A stretch of 64,000 bases of DNA from Corynebacterium tuberculostearicum (GCF_016894265.1 NZ_CP069791.1:1426001-1490000); one strand, 5' to 3'; positions 38,266 to 48,994 are shown, numbered from the stretch's first letter. Numbers and translations are program-made. The notes: generated from the letters alone by a model not told the origin.

Positions 38266-38447
38266 CGCGGTCGAATTCGGCGGACTGGCGTGTTCACTTT
38301 CAAAATTCGAACAGATGTATGTAAGATGGCGGAAGTGTCGATGCAGTCGTCTACAGTGGGATGGCGTTGACGGAGGGAACCGTTTGAGTTCCACGGCAGT
38401 CTAATAATGCGTTAGTACATCGTCGTTAAAGATAAGGATGAAAGTTA
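38266..38447 (+). promoter_or_regulatory. recA promoter region with LexA box
   Basis: TCGAACAGATGTATGT (38307-38322) matches one half of the corynebacterial LexA operator (TCGAACANNTGTTCGA) well and the other half poorly. It directly precedes the -10 box TAAGAT (38322-38327). A second possible -10, TACAGT, is at 38352-38357. The RBS is in AAGGATGAAAG before the ATG. Confidence 0.65.
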
Positions 38448-39584
38448 ATGGCAACCAAAAAGAAGTCTTCTTCTGCCGCCTCTAAGGGAGATGACCGCCA
38501 AAAGGCCCTCGATGCCGCAATGGCCATGATTGAGAAGGATTACGGCAAAGGCGCTGTGATGCGCCTGGGCGATGACAACCGCCCACCGATTAAGGCCATT
38601 TCTTCCGGTAATACCGCAATCGATGTCGCTCTGGGTATTGGCGGTTTCCCGCGCGGGCGCATCGTAGAGATTTATGGCCCGGAGTCTTCTGGTAAGACCA
38701 CTGTTGCGCTGCACGCTATTGCATCCGCGCAAAAGGATGGCGGCATTGCCGCGTTTATTGACGCCGAGCACGCGCTCGACCCGCAGTATGCTCGCCTGCT
38801 TGGCGTGGATACCGATAACCTCTTGGTTTCCCAGCCAGATACCGGCGAACAGGCCTTGGAGATTGCCGATATGCTGGTACGCTCCGGCGCAATTGACATC
38901 ATCGTCGTTGACTCCGTAGCCGCCCTTACCCCGAAGGCGGAAATTGAAGGTGAGATGGGCGATAGCCACGTCGGCCTCCAGGCCCGCCTGATGTCCCAGG
39001 CGCTGCGCAAGATGACCGGTGCCCTGTACAACTCCGGTACCACCGCTATCTTCATTAACCAGCTGCGCGAAAAGATTGGCGTGATGTTCGGCTCGCCAGA
39101 GACCACCACCGGTGGTAAGGCGCTCAAGTTCTACTCTTCCGTGCGCTGCGATATCCGCCGCATTCAGACCTTGAAAGACGGCCAAGATGCCATCGGTAAC
39201 CGCACCAAGCTCAAGGTAGTAAAGAACAAGGTCTCGCCACCATTTAAGATTGCCGAGTTCGACATCATGTATGGCGAAGGCATCTCTCGCGAGTCCTCCA
39301 TCATTGACCTTGGCGTCGAAAACGGCTTCATCCGCAAGTCCGGCTCCTGGTTTACCTACGAAGGCGACCAGTTGGGCCAGGGTAAGGAGAAGGCGCGTAA
39401 TTTCCTGAAGGATAATCCGGATCTGGCCAATGAAATCGAGCAGAAGATTTTCCAGAAGCTCGGTATCGGCGAGGCCGCGGCCGAAGGCGAGGAGGGTGCC
39501 GCGATGGACGTTCCTGGTGCCGATGACCCATTGACCGATGAGTCCGTTGATCTCGTTCCAAACGTCGATTTTGATGACGACTAA
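38448..39584 (+). CDS. recA: Recombinase RecA
   Basis: 378 residues. Walker [10 protein letters not shown] near 74-82, Walker [11 protein letters not shown], the L2/DNA-binding region around [13 protein letters not shown], and an acidic C-terminal tail. It forms the strand-exchange filament and stimulates LexA self-cleavage. Not interrupted by an intein. recX follows 50 bases later. Confidence 0.98.
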   Translation: MATKKKSSSAASKGDDRQKALDAAMAMIEKDYGKGAVMRLGDDNRPPIKAISSGNTAIDVALGIGGFPRGRIVEIYGPESSGKTTVALHAIASAQKDGGIAAFIDAEHALDPQYARLLGVDTDNLLVSQPDTGEQALEIADMLVRSGAIDIIVVDSVAALTPKAEIEGEMGDSHVGLQARLMSQALRKMTGALYNSGTTAIFINQLREKIGVMFGSPETTTGGKALKFYSSVRCDIRRIQTLKDGQDAIGNRTKLKVVKNKVSPPFKIAEFDIMYGEGISRESSIIDLGVENGFIRKSGSWFTYEGDQLGQGKEKARNFLKDNPDLANEIEQKIFQKLGIGEAAAEGEEGAAMDVPGADDPLTDESVDLVPNVDFDDD

Positions 39585-39634
39585 AATCGTCTAGCCCGTC
39601 CCCACACGCTCCACGTACCATTTGAATCTGCATC

Positions 39635-40237
39635 ATGAATCAGCCCGCCCCCGAAAAGCTCGCCCAACTCCGTCAGGCCCTCGAGGCCTATGAGAATGGA
39701 GCAGCTGGGGGTGGGCTTTTTGATCGAGAGGCAGAAGAAGCCAAGGCCAAGGTCCGCTCTCGGGCGCTGGGTCTTTTGGATCAGCGTTCTAGGTCCCGGA
39801 AAGAGCTCTATGACCGTCTAGTAAAGGCCGAGTTTGAGCCAGATGTCGTTGAGGACGTGCTGGATGATTTGGCCCACGCGGGGCTGGTGAACGACGCCGC
39901 TTTTGCGCATGAATGGGTGCGCCAACGACATAAGCGGCGCGGCAAGTCCAGCTCGGTTCTCAACAGGGAATTGCGGGAAAAGGGCGTGAGCGAGGCCGAC
40001 CGTGCTGAGGCCCTCGAGCAAATTGACCCTGCCGATGAACAAGCCATGGCGCAGGCCCTTGCGGAAAAGAAGGCTCGCTCCATTAAATCCGTACCAGAGG
40101 ATCGCAAGGAGCGCGACAAGGCCCTACGCCGCATCGTAGGTGTGCTGGCACGCCGCGGCTTCCATGAAGGAATGTCGCTACAGATCGCAATCGCAGCGCT
40201 TGACGCGCGGTGCGTGGAGCTGCGCGCAGAGGACTGA
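39635..40237 (+). CDS. recX: Regulatory protein RecX
   Basis: 200 residues, three-helix repeats: ALGLLDQRSRSRKELYDRLVKAEF, VVEDVLDDLAHAGLVNDAAFAHEWVRQR and GVSEADRAEALEQI. RecX limits RecA filament growth. The order recA-recX is standard. In C. glutamicum gluABCD follows recX; here miaB comes next. Confidence 0.94.
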   Translation: MNQPAPEKLAQLRQALEAYENGAAGGGLFDREAEEAKAKVRSRALGLLDQRSRSRKELYDRLVKAEFEPDVVEDVLDDLAHAGLVNDAAFAHEWVRQRHKRRGKSSSVLNRELREKGVSEADRAEALEQIDPADEQAMAQALAEKKARSIKSVPEDRKERDKALRRIVGVLARRGFHEGMSLQIAIAALDARCVELRAED

Positions 40238-40318
40238 TACGGCCAAGGCAGGGCAGCACCGGAATTACTAAGTCCGGCAGTTATGAGATGCCTAGCTTCA
40301 TGGCTAAACTATGCCGAC

Positions 40319-41845
40319 GTGGAGCAGACAATCGCAGATAACCGTACCTATGAAGTCCGAACTTTCGGCTGCCAGATGAATGTGCACGATTCCGAGCGCA
40401 TCTCTGGCCTCTTGGAGGAAGCCGGCTACGCGGCCGCTGGCGAAGGCGTGGAGCCAGATCTCATCGTCTTCAATACCTGCGCCGTGCGCGAAAATGCCGA
40501 TAAGCGGCTCTACGGCACCTTGGGTGCCTTGAAGAAGACAAAGGAAAATCATCCCGGCATGCAAATTGCCGTGGGTGGTTGCTTGGCGCAGAAAGACAAG
40601 GACACCGTCCTAGATAATGCCCCGTGGGTTGACGCTGTCTTTGGCACTCACAATATGGCGGCCCTGCCGACGCTGCTGGAGCGCGCCCGACACAACGATG
40701 AAGCCCAGGTAGAAATCGTTGATTCCCTCGAGGCTTTTCCGTCTGTCTTGCCAGCCAAGCGTGAGTCTGCCTATGCCGGCTGGGTTTCTGTTTCTGTAGG
40801 CTGCAATAACACCTGCACCTTCTGCATTGTTCCTTCCTTGCGCGGCAAGGAAGAGGATCGCCGGCCCGGCGATATCTTGGCCGAGGTCAAAGCCTTGGTG
40901 GACCAGGGCGTATCCGAGGTCACCCTGCTGGGGCAAAACGTCAATGCCTATGGCGTCAATTTCGCCGATCCCAACATGCCACGCGACCGTTTCGCCTTTT
41001 CTAAGCTTTTGCGTGAGGTAGGCAAGATCGAAAGCCTTGAACGCCTGCGCTTTACCTCCCCGCACCCAGCGGAGTTTACTTCGGACGTCATCGACGCCAT
41101 GGCCGAGACCCCTGCCGTATGCCCGCAGTTGCATATGCCGCTGCAGTCTGGCTCCGACAAGGTCCTTAAGGATATGCGCCGTTCCTACCGTACTAAGAAG
41201 TTCCTGCGGATTTTGGACGAGGTACGGGACAAGATTCCGCACGCCGCAATCACGACCGATATCATCGTGGGCTTCCCAGGCGAGACCGAGGAAGACTTCC
41301 AAGACACCATGGAGCTTGTGCGCCGCGCTCGCTTTGCCTCGGCCTTTACCTTCCAGTATTCGCCGCGTCCGGGAACCCCGGCTGCGGAAATGGAGGACCA
41401 GATTCCCAAGGAGATCGTCCAGGATCGTTTCGAGCGTCTCGTTGCCCTGCAAGATAGCATCCAGGCCGAGGAAAACAAGAAGCTCATCGGCACGGATGTG
41501 GAGCTTTTGGTGCAGGCCGAAGGCGGCCGCAAGAACGATGAAACCCACCGCATGACCGGCCGCGCCCGCGATGGCCGCCTAGTGCATTTCACCCCGGTTG
41601 ACTCTGACGGCACGGATATTTCGGCGGAGATTCGCCCGGGCGATGTGGTGCATACCCAGGTCACCGGTGCGGGCTCCTTCTTCTTGCTTGCCGACGCCGC
41701 CGTGACCTCCCACACCCGCACCAAGGCCGGCGACATGTCCGCTGCCGGGGAAACGCCTACCACCGCACCCATCGGCGTCGGTCTGGGATTGCCGTCGATT
41801 GGCAAGCCCGCGGCCGCCGATTCCGGCGATTCCTGCGGTTGCTAG
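40319..41845 (+). CDS. miaB: tRNA-2-methylthio-N6-dimethylallyladenosine synthase MiaB
   Basis: 508 residues from GTG at 40319. An N-terminal UPF0004 domain ([29 protein letters not shown]) carries three Cys for an auxiliary Fe-S cluster; the radical SAM domain has GCNNTCTFC (CxxxCxxC, about 160); a TRAM domain follows. It adds a methylthio group to A37 of tRNAs after MiaA. The longer frame from 40283 is possible, but TAAACT (40305-40310) lies 8 bases before the GTG. A Cys-ending tail (GDSCGC) is unusual. Confidence 0.92.
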   Translation: MEQTIADNRTYEVRTFGCQMNVHDSERISGLLEEAGYAAAGEGVEPDLIVFNTCAVRENADKRLYGTLGALKKTKENHPGMQIAVGGCLAQKDKDTVLDNAPWVDAVFGTHNMAALPTLLERARHNDEAQVEIVDSLEAFPSVLPAKRESAYAGWVSVSVGCNNTCTFCIVPSLRGKEEDRRPGDILAEVKALVDQGVSEVTLLGQNVNAYGVNFADPNMPRDRFAFSKLLREVGKIESLERLRFTSPHPAEFTSDVIDAMAETPAVCPQLHMPLQSGSDKVLKDMRRSYRTKKFLRILDEVRDKIPHAAITTDIIVGFPGETEEDFQDTMELVRRARFASAFTFQYSPRPGTPAAEMEDQIPKEIVQDRFERLVALQDSIQAEENKKLIGTDVELLVQAEGGRKNDETHRMTGRARDGRLVHFTPVDSDGTDISAEIRPGDVVHTQVTGAGSFFLLADAAVTSHTRTKAGDMSAAGETPTTAPIGVGLGLPSIGKPAAADSGDSCGC

Positions 41846-41867
41846 CAGGGGAGTAGGCTAGGGAGCC

Positions 41868-42494
41868 ATGACTGAGGAACATTCGACCACCGCAGCCCAC
41901 AATGCAGCTAACGCTGAGCGGAGAGCAGCTCAAACAATGGACCTCGGCGGTCACAAGGTCACGCTGTGCATTGCAGTGGTGGCGTATATCCTCTACCTGA
42001 TTTTGCCCTACGCCGGTCCGGCCCATGGTTGGGAGGCATTGACCTTTGGCACCACGTCAAGTGGCGTGAGGATTTCCATCATGGAAACCGTCTCCGCGTG
42101 GCTCGCGCTCATTGGGTTGGGCATTCTTACTCCGGTGACGCTGTTCACCCGCCGCGCCACTCCTGGGCTGATTGCATGGATGCTGGTGACGGTGTCCTTC
42201 TTTGCCAACCTATGGGGCTTCTGGTTTCGTGGCTCTACCGCCGACGGGGCGTCGCTGGGAATGTGGGTAGGAATGCTAGCTACCTTCCTAGCATTTCTGG
42301 CCTATAGCACGGTGGCGCTGCGCCGCAGCCCAGAGCAGAAGGCCGCCGAAGCCCGCGTGCGCGCCACCGCCGGACAGCTCGATGAGGTGGGCGAATTTCA
42401 ATCCAGGATTGACGCGGCACCGCAGCGGGAGCCACTGGCGGACAATCGCCGCAAGCAAGCCGCCGAACGCCACCGCGCCCAACGCGGCGAGTAG
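41868..42494 (+). CDS. Rv2732c-type membrane protein
   Basis: 208 residues with four membrane segments (about 30-150) and a charged cytoplasmic tail. It corresponds in position and layout to mycobacterial Rv2732c, the gene after miaB, whose function is unknown. The ATG lies 8 bases after TAGGCT, so it may be transcribed on its own leaderless mRNA. Confidence 0.75.
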   Translation: MTEEHSTTAAHNAANAERRAAQTMDLGGHKVTLCIAVVAYILYLILPYAGPAHGWEALTFGTTSSGVRISIMETVSAWLALIGLGILTPVTLFTRRATPGLIAWMLVTVSFFANLWGFWFRGSTADGASLGMWVGMLATFLAFLAYSTVALRRSPEQKAAEARVRATAGQLDEVGEFQSRIDAAPQREPLADNRRKQAAERHRAQRGE

Positions 42495-42508
42495 TAGGCC
42501 TACCGCCG

Positions 42509-43639
42509 CTAATCCTGCAGCCGCAACTCCCACGCGGAAGAGCGGGAAAGTTCCCGGGCACCCAGGCTGCGGTAAATGGCATTCATTGCAGCGTCCTTGG
42601 CGGCAACGGAACAATAGCAGCGCCGTACCCGCGGCCAATAGTGCGCCACCTCATGCAGCGCTGTGAGCTTCGCTAGCTGCGCAAGTCCACGGCGGCGGTG
42701 CGGGCGATCGGTCACAGTCAGAGTCCACTCGCATACTTCAGGATTCGCGTCCTCGTGCCGAGCCATTTCCGCCAGCGCGAGGATTTTTCCCTCCTCACCG
42801 GTGAGTGCGACAAGAAGCATGTGCCCGCGACGAGAGCGCAGCCGGCTGTGCGCTTCGCGCAATCGAGCACGCGTCCACACGATGGGCTCCACCGTCAGAT
42901 CCCCGGTCTCCGCGTCCTTGGACGCTAGGCTAAGCAGCCGCATGACCTCGTCGAGGTAGTCCTCAGGGATGTCGTAATCCGGCCAGACTCGGGCCGTGAT
43001 TCCCGCTGGGAGCAGTGCTGCGACCGGGCTTTCGGGGATGTCCATCACCAGCTGGTGCTCCGCATGCCTTTGCGTAAATCCCAACTCGCGGTAGATGCTG
43101 CCCATAGCGTCGTAGTCTGGATCCGCGCCCGGCGGGTGCAATAATCCCACGTGCGCTACGGTGCGGCCGAGCTGCCGGGCCAGCTCCAGCGCCTTCGTAC
43201 CCATCCACTCGGCAACCTTGCGCCCTTCCTCATCGAGCTGTTCGCCAGGAAGGGGCAAATCGCATAGCACGCATTCAATCTCTGCTGCCTCGCGCTCTTC
43301 CAACAGCGGCAGGCTGATGTGGATGAACCCGAGGTAATCCAGCTCCGGGCTCGGCTCCACCGAGGGGATGAGCGGCAGTCCCAGCTCAGAAACCTCACCA
43401 AGGGTGGAGTCGCCGTCCACTACGGCAAAGAGATGGGTCTGTGATTCGCTAGAACCCTGCAGACGCTGGACCACGCGGCCCGGCGACGTCGATGCCGCGG
43501 CGTCGCCGCTGGCCTCTTGGGCCGCCAAGTTGGCCCAAAAGACGAAGCTGCGAATGCAGTCCGCAGGTTCGGCGGGCCGGGCGTCAGTGCTAGGCGAGTG
43601 CGGCGGCCGCGGTGGCCGCGCAATGTGGACGAGGTGCAC
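42509..43639 (-). CDS. GNAT family N-acetyltransferase
   Basis: 376 residues. The C-terminal 100 residues form a clear GNAT domain: MLLVALTGEEGKILALAEM, VCEWTLTVTDRPHRRRGLAQLAK (acetyl-CoA loop R/Q-x-x-G-x-A variant) and the closing AMNAIYRSLGA. The N-terminal half may be a degenerate second GNAT domain (LDYLGFIHISLPLLE and the IYRELGF segment), which would give a MshD-like two-domain layout. Substrate unknown. The GTG start shares one base with the upstream gene's stop (TAGTG), so translation is coupled. Confidence 0.78.
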   Translation of the reverse strand: MHLVHIARPPRPPHSPSTDARPAEPADCIRSFVFWANLAAQEASGDAAASTSPGRVVQRLQGSSESQTHLFAVVDGDSTLGEVSELGLPLIPSVEPSPELDYLGFIHISLPLLEEREAAEIECVLCDLPLPGEQLDEEGRKVAEWMGTKALELARQLGRTVAHVGLLHPPGADPDYDAMGSIYRELGFTQRHAEHQLVMDIPESPVAALLPAGITARVWPDYDIPEDYLDEVMRLLSLASKDAETGDLTVEPIVWTRARLREAHSRLRSRRGHMLLVALTGEEGKILALAEMARHEDANPEVCEWTLTVTDRPHRRRGLAQLAKLTALHEVAHYWPRVRRCYCSVAAKDAAMNAIYRSLGARELSRSSAWELRLQD

Positions 43640-44943
43640 TACTTATCGTTAACGGCGTTAGCGGCGGCGTCGGCAAAAGCCTGCCACTGCTCGGCCTGGG
43701 CGCGCAGATCAGCGGCCTTTTTCTCATTGCCCTTGGCCTCAGCTGCCTCGGCCTGGGAGTTAAACTCATCGACCTTAGCCTGGAACTGCGCCACGCGTGC
43801 TTGCGCTTCTGGGTCGGTACGGCGCCACTCGGACTTTTCCGCGTCAGCGACGCGCTGCTCCAGCGCCTCAATCTTGGACTCGTACTCGCGCACCTGCTTG
43901 CGGGGAACGAAGCCAATCTCTTCCCACTTTTCCTGCAGCTCGCGCAGCTTAGCCTTCGCACCCTCGATTCCCTTGGACGGGTCGATCTGGCCGTCGTATT
44001 CCGCAATCAAGGCGTCCTTGGCCTTGGCATTTTCTGCAAACTCGCGGTCGCGCTCGTCATTGACGGCATTGCGGGCATTGAAGAACTTGTCCTGGGCGGC
44101 GCGGAAGCGGGCCCAAAGCTTATCGTCCACGTCGCGCGGGGCGCGGCCGGCGGCCTTCCACTCGGTCATCAAATCTCGGTAGGCGCGGGCGGTGGGTCCC
44201 CACTCGGTGGAATCCTGGATGGCCTCGGCACGCTCGACGAGTTCTTCCTTCTTCTTGCGGGCAACCGCACGGGCGCGGTCCAGCTCGGCAAAGTGGGAGC
44301 CCCGACGGCGGTTGAAGGAGTCGCGGGCGCGAGAGTAGCGCTTCCATAGGGCATCGTCGGTCTTGCGATCAATGCCCTTAATCTGCTTCCACTCTTCTAA
44401 GATGGCCCGGATGCGGTCACCGGCGGCCTTCCATTCGGTGGAGTTTTCAGCAATCTCTTCTGCTTCCGCCGCCAGCTTCTCCTTGGCAGCAATAGCTTCC
44501 TCGCGGCGACGCTCCTTATCGGCCTGCGCCTGCTCGCCGGCTTCTACCGAGTGCTCAATGACGGCAACAAGGCGGCGGTCAAGTGCTGCGATATCACCGA
44601 TAACCGCAGCGGTAGGCAGGGTTTCGCGTAATTGCGCTGCGGTCTTCTTGATGCCAGCGGCCTCGCTGGGGTTGGCGCGCAGGCGCGCCTCGAGCAGTTC
44701 AATTTCGGTGGAGAGATCGTCGTAGCGCGCGCCGTAGTGCTGTAGGCCCTCCTCGGGGGTGCCGGCCTGCCATTCGCCAATCTTGCGTTCGCCCTCCGGA
44801 GCGGAAACGAAGACGGAACCATCCGCGTCGACGCGGCCCCATTTAGCCGGGTCATTCTTGCTTGGAGCCTGTACGGGAACAGGCTTTGCGGTGGGACGAG
44901 GGCCCTTCTTGGGCATGGAACCTGGGGTAGGGATGGGAGACAT
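43639..44943 (-). CDS. DUF349 domain-containing coiled-coil protein
   Basis: 434 residues from ATG at 44943 with AGGAGGG upstream. After a Pro/Lys-rich N-terminus come several tandem DUF349 helical repeats, each with a W-K and LW-x-R-F/Y pattern (ALWKRYSRARDSFNRRRG, DKLWARFRAAQDKFFNAR), and extended charged coiled coil. It matches mycobacterial Rv2731 in position between miaB and miaA. No enzymatic motif. It could act as a structural or nucleic-acid-linked protein; function unknown. Confidence 0.82.
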   Translation of the reverse strand: MSPIPTPGSMPKKGPRPTAKPVPVQAPSKNDPAKWGRVDADGSVFVSAPEGERKIGEWQAGTPEEGLQHYGARYDDLSTEIELLEARLRANPSEAAGIKKTAAQLRETLPTAAVIGDIAALDRRLVAVIEHSVEAGEQAQADKERRREEAIAAKEKLAAEAEEIAENSTEWKAAGDRIRAILEEWKQIKGIDRKTDDALWKRYSRARDSFNRRRGSHFAELDRARAVARKKKEELVERAEAIQDSTEWGPTARAYRDLMTEWKAAGRAPRDVDDKLWARFRAAQDKFFNARNAVNDERDREFAENAKAKDALIAEYDGQIDPSKGIEGAKAKLRELQEKWEEIGFVPRKQVREYESKIEALEQRVADAEKSEWRRTDPEAQARVAQFQAKVDEFNSQAEAAEAKGNEKKAADLRAQAEQWQAFADAAANAVNDK

Positions 44944-45079
44944 GACAAGCCCTCCTATGCATAGATCGCCGCGCGTCACGGCTGCCGAATAAAATCACTG
45001 GATACATTACCGCGAATATTCCGCGCGTGCCCAGATTCTATTTAATTACCTCCACTTGGGTAGATAGTATGGAGGAATA

Positions 45080-45679
45080 ATGTTCAATCTCATGGTAATG
45101 CCAGCCTCACCCGCGCTGGCCGTGGAGCTTTCCTCCAATGACGCCGCCTCCCGCGCACTGCTTGCCGCTGCCCGCACCCTTGCGGTGGAAGCTGCGGCCG
45201 CCGGCATAACGCAGGTAGATATCGTCGGCAGCCAGGACAATCGCTGGTACACCGCCCACACCGGCAGCTTAAAGGCGTGGGGTGCAGCCACGAACCTAGG
45301 CGGCGGCAATTATCTACCCGAGATTATGGCCCGGTACGTGCTGCACAGTGTGCCGCAGCTTAACGCCCGCGCTAGCCGGGAGCACATCGGCCAGCCGGAT
45401 CCGGCGGCGCTGACCATCGTCGTGGCAGATGGCAGCGCGGGCTTGACCGAGCGCGCCCCCTTGGCGCTCGTTCCCGGTGCCCAGGAAGCGCACGAGTGGT
45501 GCGAGGAGGTGCTCATGGGGGCGTCGGCAAGCAAGGCAGGCGAGTGGCTTTCCCAGCGCGGTGTGGTTGAGCCCGCACTGTGGGAGGAGTTAGCAGGACT
45601 ACAGCCAAAGAAGGCGCAATTGCTGGCCACCGACGCCACCTTGGGCGTCGGCCGCTACGTTGCAGGATGGGAGGTCTAA
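45080..45679 (+). CDS. Conserved actinobacterial protein upstream of miaA (Rv2728c-like)
   Basis: 199 residues, Ala-rich. It contains [35 protein letters not shown], and [36 protein letters not shown]. It matches the conserved gene before miaA in mycobacteria, sometimes labelled an extradiol-dioxygenase subunit-B-like fold. No function is established. The stop overlaps the miaA start by one base, so the two are co-translated. TAGTAT lies 9 bases before the chosen ATG; Met codons at 45092 and 45098 are alternatives. Confidence 0.7.
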   Translation: MFNLMVMPASPALAVELSSNDAASRALLAAARTLAVEAAAAGITQVDIVGSQDNRWYTAHTGSLKAWGAATNLGGGNYLPEIMARYVLHSVPQLNARASREHIGQPDPAALTIVVADGSAGLTERAPLALVPGAQEAHEWCEEVLMGASASKAGEWLSQRGVVEPALWEELAGLQPKKAQLLATDATLGVGRYVAGWEV

Positions 45680-46575
45680 TGCGCCCCATTGCAGTGTTTG
45701 GACCCACCGCCTCCGGCAAATCTGCGCTGGGGTTGGCGCTGGCGCAGGAGCTAGACGGCGAGGTGGTCAACGTCGATTCCATGCAGCTCTACCGCGGCAT
45801 GGACATTGGCACCGCCAAGCTCACCCCTGCCGAGCGCGAAGGAATCCCGCACCACCAGCTCGATGTGTGGGACGTGGCCGAAACCGCCTCTGTGGCGCGC
45901 TACCAGCGCGATGCCATCGCGGACGTGGAAGGCATCATGGCCCGCGGCAAGACGCCAATCTTGGTCGGCGGCTCCATGCTATATGCCCAGGCGCTTGTCG
46001 ACGACTGGCAGTTCCCACCCACCGACCCCGCCGTCCGCGCCAAGTATGAGGCCCGGCGTGTAGAAATCGGGACCGATGCCCTGCACGAGGAGCTGGCGCA
46101 GGTGGATCCGGCCGCGGCCGCCATCATTGAAGATAAGGACCCACGGCGCACCGTGCGCGCCCTGGAGGTCATTGAGTTGACCGGCAAGCCCTATAAAGCC
46201 AGCCAACCGCCGAAGGACGCCCCGCCGCGGTGGGGTACCCGTTTGCTCGGCCTGCGCACCACCGCAGATTGGCTTAACCCGCGCATCGAGCTACGTACCC
46301 GCCAGATGTTTGAGCGCGGGCTCATCGAGGAAGTCGAGCGCCTCCAAGCCCAGGGCTTGGTGGCCGATTCCACGGCCGGGCGTGCCATAGGCTATGCGCA
46401 GGTATTCCAAGCCCAGCGCGGCGAACTTACGTGGAATGAGGCCGTCGAGCGCACAATTACCGGGACACGGCGCTACGTGCGCCGCCAACGTTCCTGGTTC
46501 AACCGCGATAAGCGGATCGTGTGGCTGGATGCCGCGGGCGATACGACCGCCCAGGCGCTGCGCGCGCTAGGGTAG
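45679..46575 (+). CDS. miaA: tRNA dimethylallyltransferase
   Basis: 298 residues from ATG at 45679. P-loop GPTASGKS (8-15), [16 protein letters not shown] for substrate tRNA, and [10 protein letters not shown]. MiaA adds a dimethylallyl group to A37, the substrate of MiaB encoded 4 kb upstream. Overlaps the preceding gene by one base. The longer frame upstream is inside that gene. Confidence 0.96.
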   Translation: MRPIAVFGPTASGKSALGLALAQELDGEVVNVDSMQLYRGMDIGTAKLTPAEREGIPHHQLDVWDVAETASVARYQRDAIADVEGIMARGKTPILVGGSMLYAQALVDDWQFPPTDPAVRAKYEARRVEIGTDALHEELAQVDPAAAAIIEDKDPRRTVRALEVIELTGKPYKASQPPKDAPPRWGTRLLGLRTTADWLNPRIELRTRQMFERGLIEEVERLQAQGLVADSTAGRAIGYAQVFQAQRGELTWNEAVERTITGTRRYVRRQRSWFNRDKRIVWLDAAGDTTAQALRALG

Positions 46576-46580
46576 GGAGC

Positions 46581-47441
46581 ATGAAATTTGCCAAGGGTCA
46601 TGGAACTGAGAACGACTTTGTCATCGTCGAAGACCACGCGGCCGCCACGCCGCTTGCCCCCGAGCGCGTAGCGGCGCTGTGTGATCGCCGCGCCGGTATC
46701 GGCGGCGATGGTGTGCTGCGCGTCGTGCGCGCCGAGGCGTTGCTCGCGGCCGGGGAAATCGAGTCGCTGCCCGAGGGCATCGCGTCCAATGACTGGTTCA
46801 TGGATTATCGCAACGCCGATGGTTCCGTGGCCGAAATGTGCGGCAATGGCACCCGCGTTTTCGCCCACTGGCTGCGCTCGCGCGGCCTCGTGGAAAAAGA
46901 CGAGTTCACCATCGGTACCCGCGCCGGCGCCAAGCGCGTGACGGTGCACTCGTGCGATGAGCACGCGGCTGAGGTCACCGTGGAGATGGGACCGGCCGAA
47001 GTAACGGGTGTATCCACCGCGTCTATGGCCGGGGAGAGCTACGCCGGTCTAGGCATTGACATGGGCAATCCCCACCTCGCGGCCGTGGTGCCGGGGCTGG
47101 ACGCCGAAGGCCTTGCAGCCAAGACTTTCGAGCAGCCCGTCATTGATGATTCTTTCTTCCCCGCCGGCGTGAATGTTGAGGTCGTGACCCCGCTGCGCGA
47201 TGGCCACGTGCATATGCGCGTCTTTGAGCGCGGGGTAGGAGAGACCCGCTCCTGCGGCACCGGCACCGTGGCGGCCGCGACCGCCGCGCTTGCCGACGCC
47301 GCCGTTGACCACACCACCAACCCTCACGGCACCGTGCACGTACACGTCCCCGGCGGGGAAGTGACAGTGGACATCTACGAGGGTGGTTCGCGCCTGACCG
47401 GCCCGTCCGCCATCGTCGCCACCGGCGAGACCTCCCTTTAG
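46581..47441 (+). CDS. dapF: Diaminopimelate epimerase
   Basis: 286 residues. Converts LL- to meso-diaminopimelate for peptidoglycan and lysine. The two catalytic Cys are in [11 protein letters not shown] (near residue 87) and [11 protein letters not shown] (near 225). GHGTENDFV is the N-terminal motif. ATG at 46581 lies 7 bases after TAGGGT (46568-46573), inside the end of miaA, so a leaderless transcript is likely in addition to operon read-through. Confidence 0.96.
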   Translation: MKFAKGHGTENDFVIVEDHAAATPLAPERVAALCDRRAGIGGDGVLRVVRAEALLAAGEIESLPEGIASNDWFMDYRNADGSVAEMCGNGTRVFAHWLRSRGLVEKDEFTIGTRAGAKRVTVHSCDEHAAEVTVEMGPAEVTGVSTASMAGESYAGLGIDMGNPHLAAVVPGLDAEGLAAKTFEQPVIDDSFFPAGVNVEVVTPLRDGHVHMRVFERGVGETRSCGTGTVAAATAALADAAVDHTTNPHGTVHVHVPGGEVTVDIYEGGSRLTGPSAIVATGETSL

Positions 47442-47473
47442 ACCGCGTCGGGCCCGACGCGCGCGGTGAGTAC

Positions 47474-48091
47474 TTAGGCGCTGCGCCCTTCGCCTTCCTC
47501 TTTCTCGAATGCTTGCTCTTCGAGGGCTTGGCGGCGCAGGGCGCGATTTTTTACTTCGTTCTTTTCATACTTCGGCCCGAGCGCAAAAGCGGCGCGGCGG
47601 GCCAATAGCCATGTTTCCTTGAGCTCGCGAGCCCGTCCATCGGTCACCTTGAGCAAGGACTCCAGCTCGTTGGTGCTGACCTCTTCCGCATTCACGCGCA
47701 GATTCAACCGGCGCAGGAATCGCCGGGCACCCGAAATCTCATAGTGGAAGGCTTCGATGGTGGGGTCGGAGCAATCCAGATCTAAAAGCGCCGGCCGGTA
47801 GAGCGTGCGGTCAGCGATCTTCTCGGCCGTCTCGGAGGACCGGAAGTCTTCGTACTCCGCCAAGACGTCCTCAATATCTTCGGCCGAGAGCCGAATAGAG
47901 CTGCGCAGCGCCGCCTGCTCCGAGGCGTCCGGCCGGGTGTGGAGCATAAGCAGCGCCGCCGCGATAAGTAGTGCCGCGATGAAAACCCCGGGAAGTTTTA
48001 GGGTTGCCACAACCGCCACTGATCCCACCAGGATCAGCGCGAGAACCAGCACACGCCGGTTTCTCGCATTTTCCGGGAAGGGCATCCACAC
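47474..48091 (-). CDS. Conserved membrane protein of unknown function
   Basis: 205 residues. Two adjacent membrane segments (about 12-50) are followed by a 150-residue cytoplasmic helical domain (AEDIEDVLAEYEDFRSSE, IADRTLYRPALLDLDCSDP, FHYEISGARRFLRRLNLRV) with a charged C-terminus. Not recognised as a named family, but it has normal codon use and a position kept between dapF and hflX in corynebacteria as far as I recall. The gene lies downstream of the next minus-strand gene. Confidence 0.65.
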   Translation of the reverse strand: MWMPFPENARNRRVLVLALILVGSVAVVATLKLPGVFIAALLIAAALLMLHTRPDASEQAALRSSIRLSAEDIEDVLAEYEDFRSSETAEKIADRTLYRPALLDLDCSDPTIEAFHYEISGARRFLRRLNLRVNAEEVSTNELESLLKVTDGRARELKETWLLARRAAFALGPKYEKNEVKNRALRRQALEEQAFEKEEGEGRSA

Positions 48092-48121
48092 AGCTATTTC
48101 ACCAGACCTTTGCGTCAGTTC

Positions 48122-48919
48122 TTAGTGGCCTCCGCAGCCGCAGCCACCAGAGCCGCAACCGCAGCCAGCGCCGTCGCCGCAGCCACCGCTGGGCATTTCA
48201 ATAGAAGCCGTCAGCAGGGCGGTGCCGGCCACGATAGAGTCCTTAGCAGGCAGCTCGTCGCTACCCGCAGGCAGGCAGAGATCGAAGGGGAAGAGGCCAT
48301 CCATGACGAGGTGGGCGAATTTCTCGCCGGTTAGCTCATTGGTACGCCACTCGGATTCCATGACGCGGGCCGCAAAAGTCGCGGCCGGGGTAGGAACCTC
48401 CGCGCCAGAGCCGGAGGAGATAACCTTCGCCCCCGCGGACTCAAAGAGCGCCGGGAACTCGCCCTCGGCCGCCTCATAGGCATCGGCAGACTCGTAGGTG
48501 CGGACATCGAGGCCCATGGCGGTGAGGGAGATTTGCTGCCATTGCTGCAAGGGTTCGTCGGCAAGCAAAGGCCCCTGCGCCAGGTTCGCGGTGGCCTGGG
48601 CGATGGTGGTGCCGAAAGGATCGATAATTTCCAGCAGGGCAAGAACATCGTTGACCATCTCTACGTGGGCGAACCCCTGTGTCACGGCATCGAAGCCAAT
48701 GTAGGTAGCAAAAGGCTCCACCGCGAGAATATTGAGTTGCGCGCCCGATGGATCGGTGAACTGGATCAGCTGGCCACCGCGTACCTCACCGGTAACGGCC
48801 AAGCGATCGCTAGCGATGGCGGCCTCGACGGCATCCTGCCAGCGCTCGAAATTGAGGCCGATGGCCTGCATCTCGGTATTCTGCTTCACCCCAGTGTCCT
48901 TATCGTTCATGCCCGCCAT
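48122..48919 (-). CDS. Conserved protein with Cys/Gly-rich C-terminal tail
   Basis: 265 residues (or 262 from the Met at 48910). The N-terminal 220 residues look like two related VOC-like or ligand-binding segments (DRLAVTGEVRGGQLIQFTDPSG, then GEKFAHLVMDGLFPFDLCLP). The last 21 residues are an extreme Gly/Cys run with five Cys and a final His, which resembles a metal-binding or Fe-S/zinc-binding tail. Function unknown. It precedes the membrane protein gene on the same strand (30-base gap) and is divergent from hflX. Confidence 0.65.
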   Translation of the reverse strand: MAGMNDKDTGVKQNTEMQAIGLNFERWQDAVEAAIASDRLAVTGEVRGGQLIQFTDPSGAQLNILAVEPFATYIGFDAVTQGFAHVEMVNDVLALLEIIDPFGTTIAQATANLAQGPLLADEPLQQWQQISLTAMGLDVRTYESADAYEAAEGEFPALFESAGAKVISSGSGAEVPTPAATFAARVMESEWRTNELTGEKFAHLVMDGLFPFDLCLPAGSDELPAKDSIVAGTALLTASIEMPSGGCGDGAGCGCGSGGCGCGGH

Positions 48920-48994
48920 TGTATCGCCTTGTGCAGCCAGCTAAGAATCCGCAATTCCCGCTTTCGGCCGCAACATGCCAAAATGAAAGGTAGT

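Noticed and set aside
40238..40318. Missing gluABCD between recX and miaB as a deletion scar
   Set aside because: The glu genes lie there in C. glutamicum, but the short gap here shows no scar, and the cluster may never have been present in this lineage.
48533..48994. N-terminal extension of hflX
   Set aside because: It overlaps the opposite-strand gene for the Cys-rich-tail protein and carries no HflX-like sequence.
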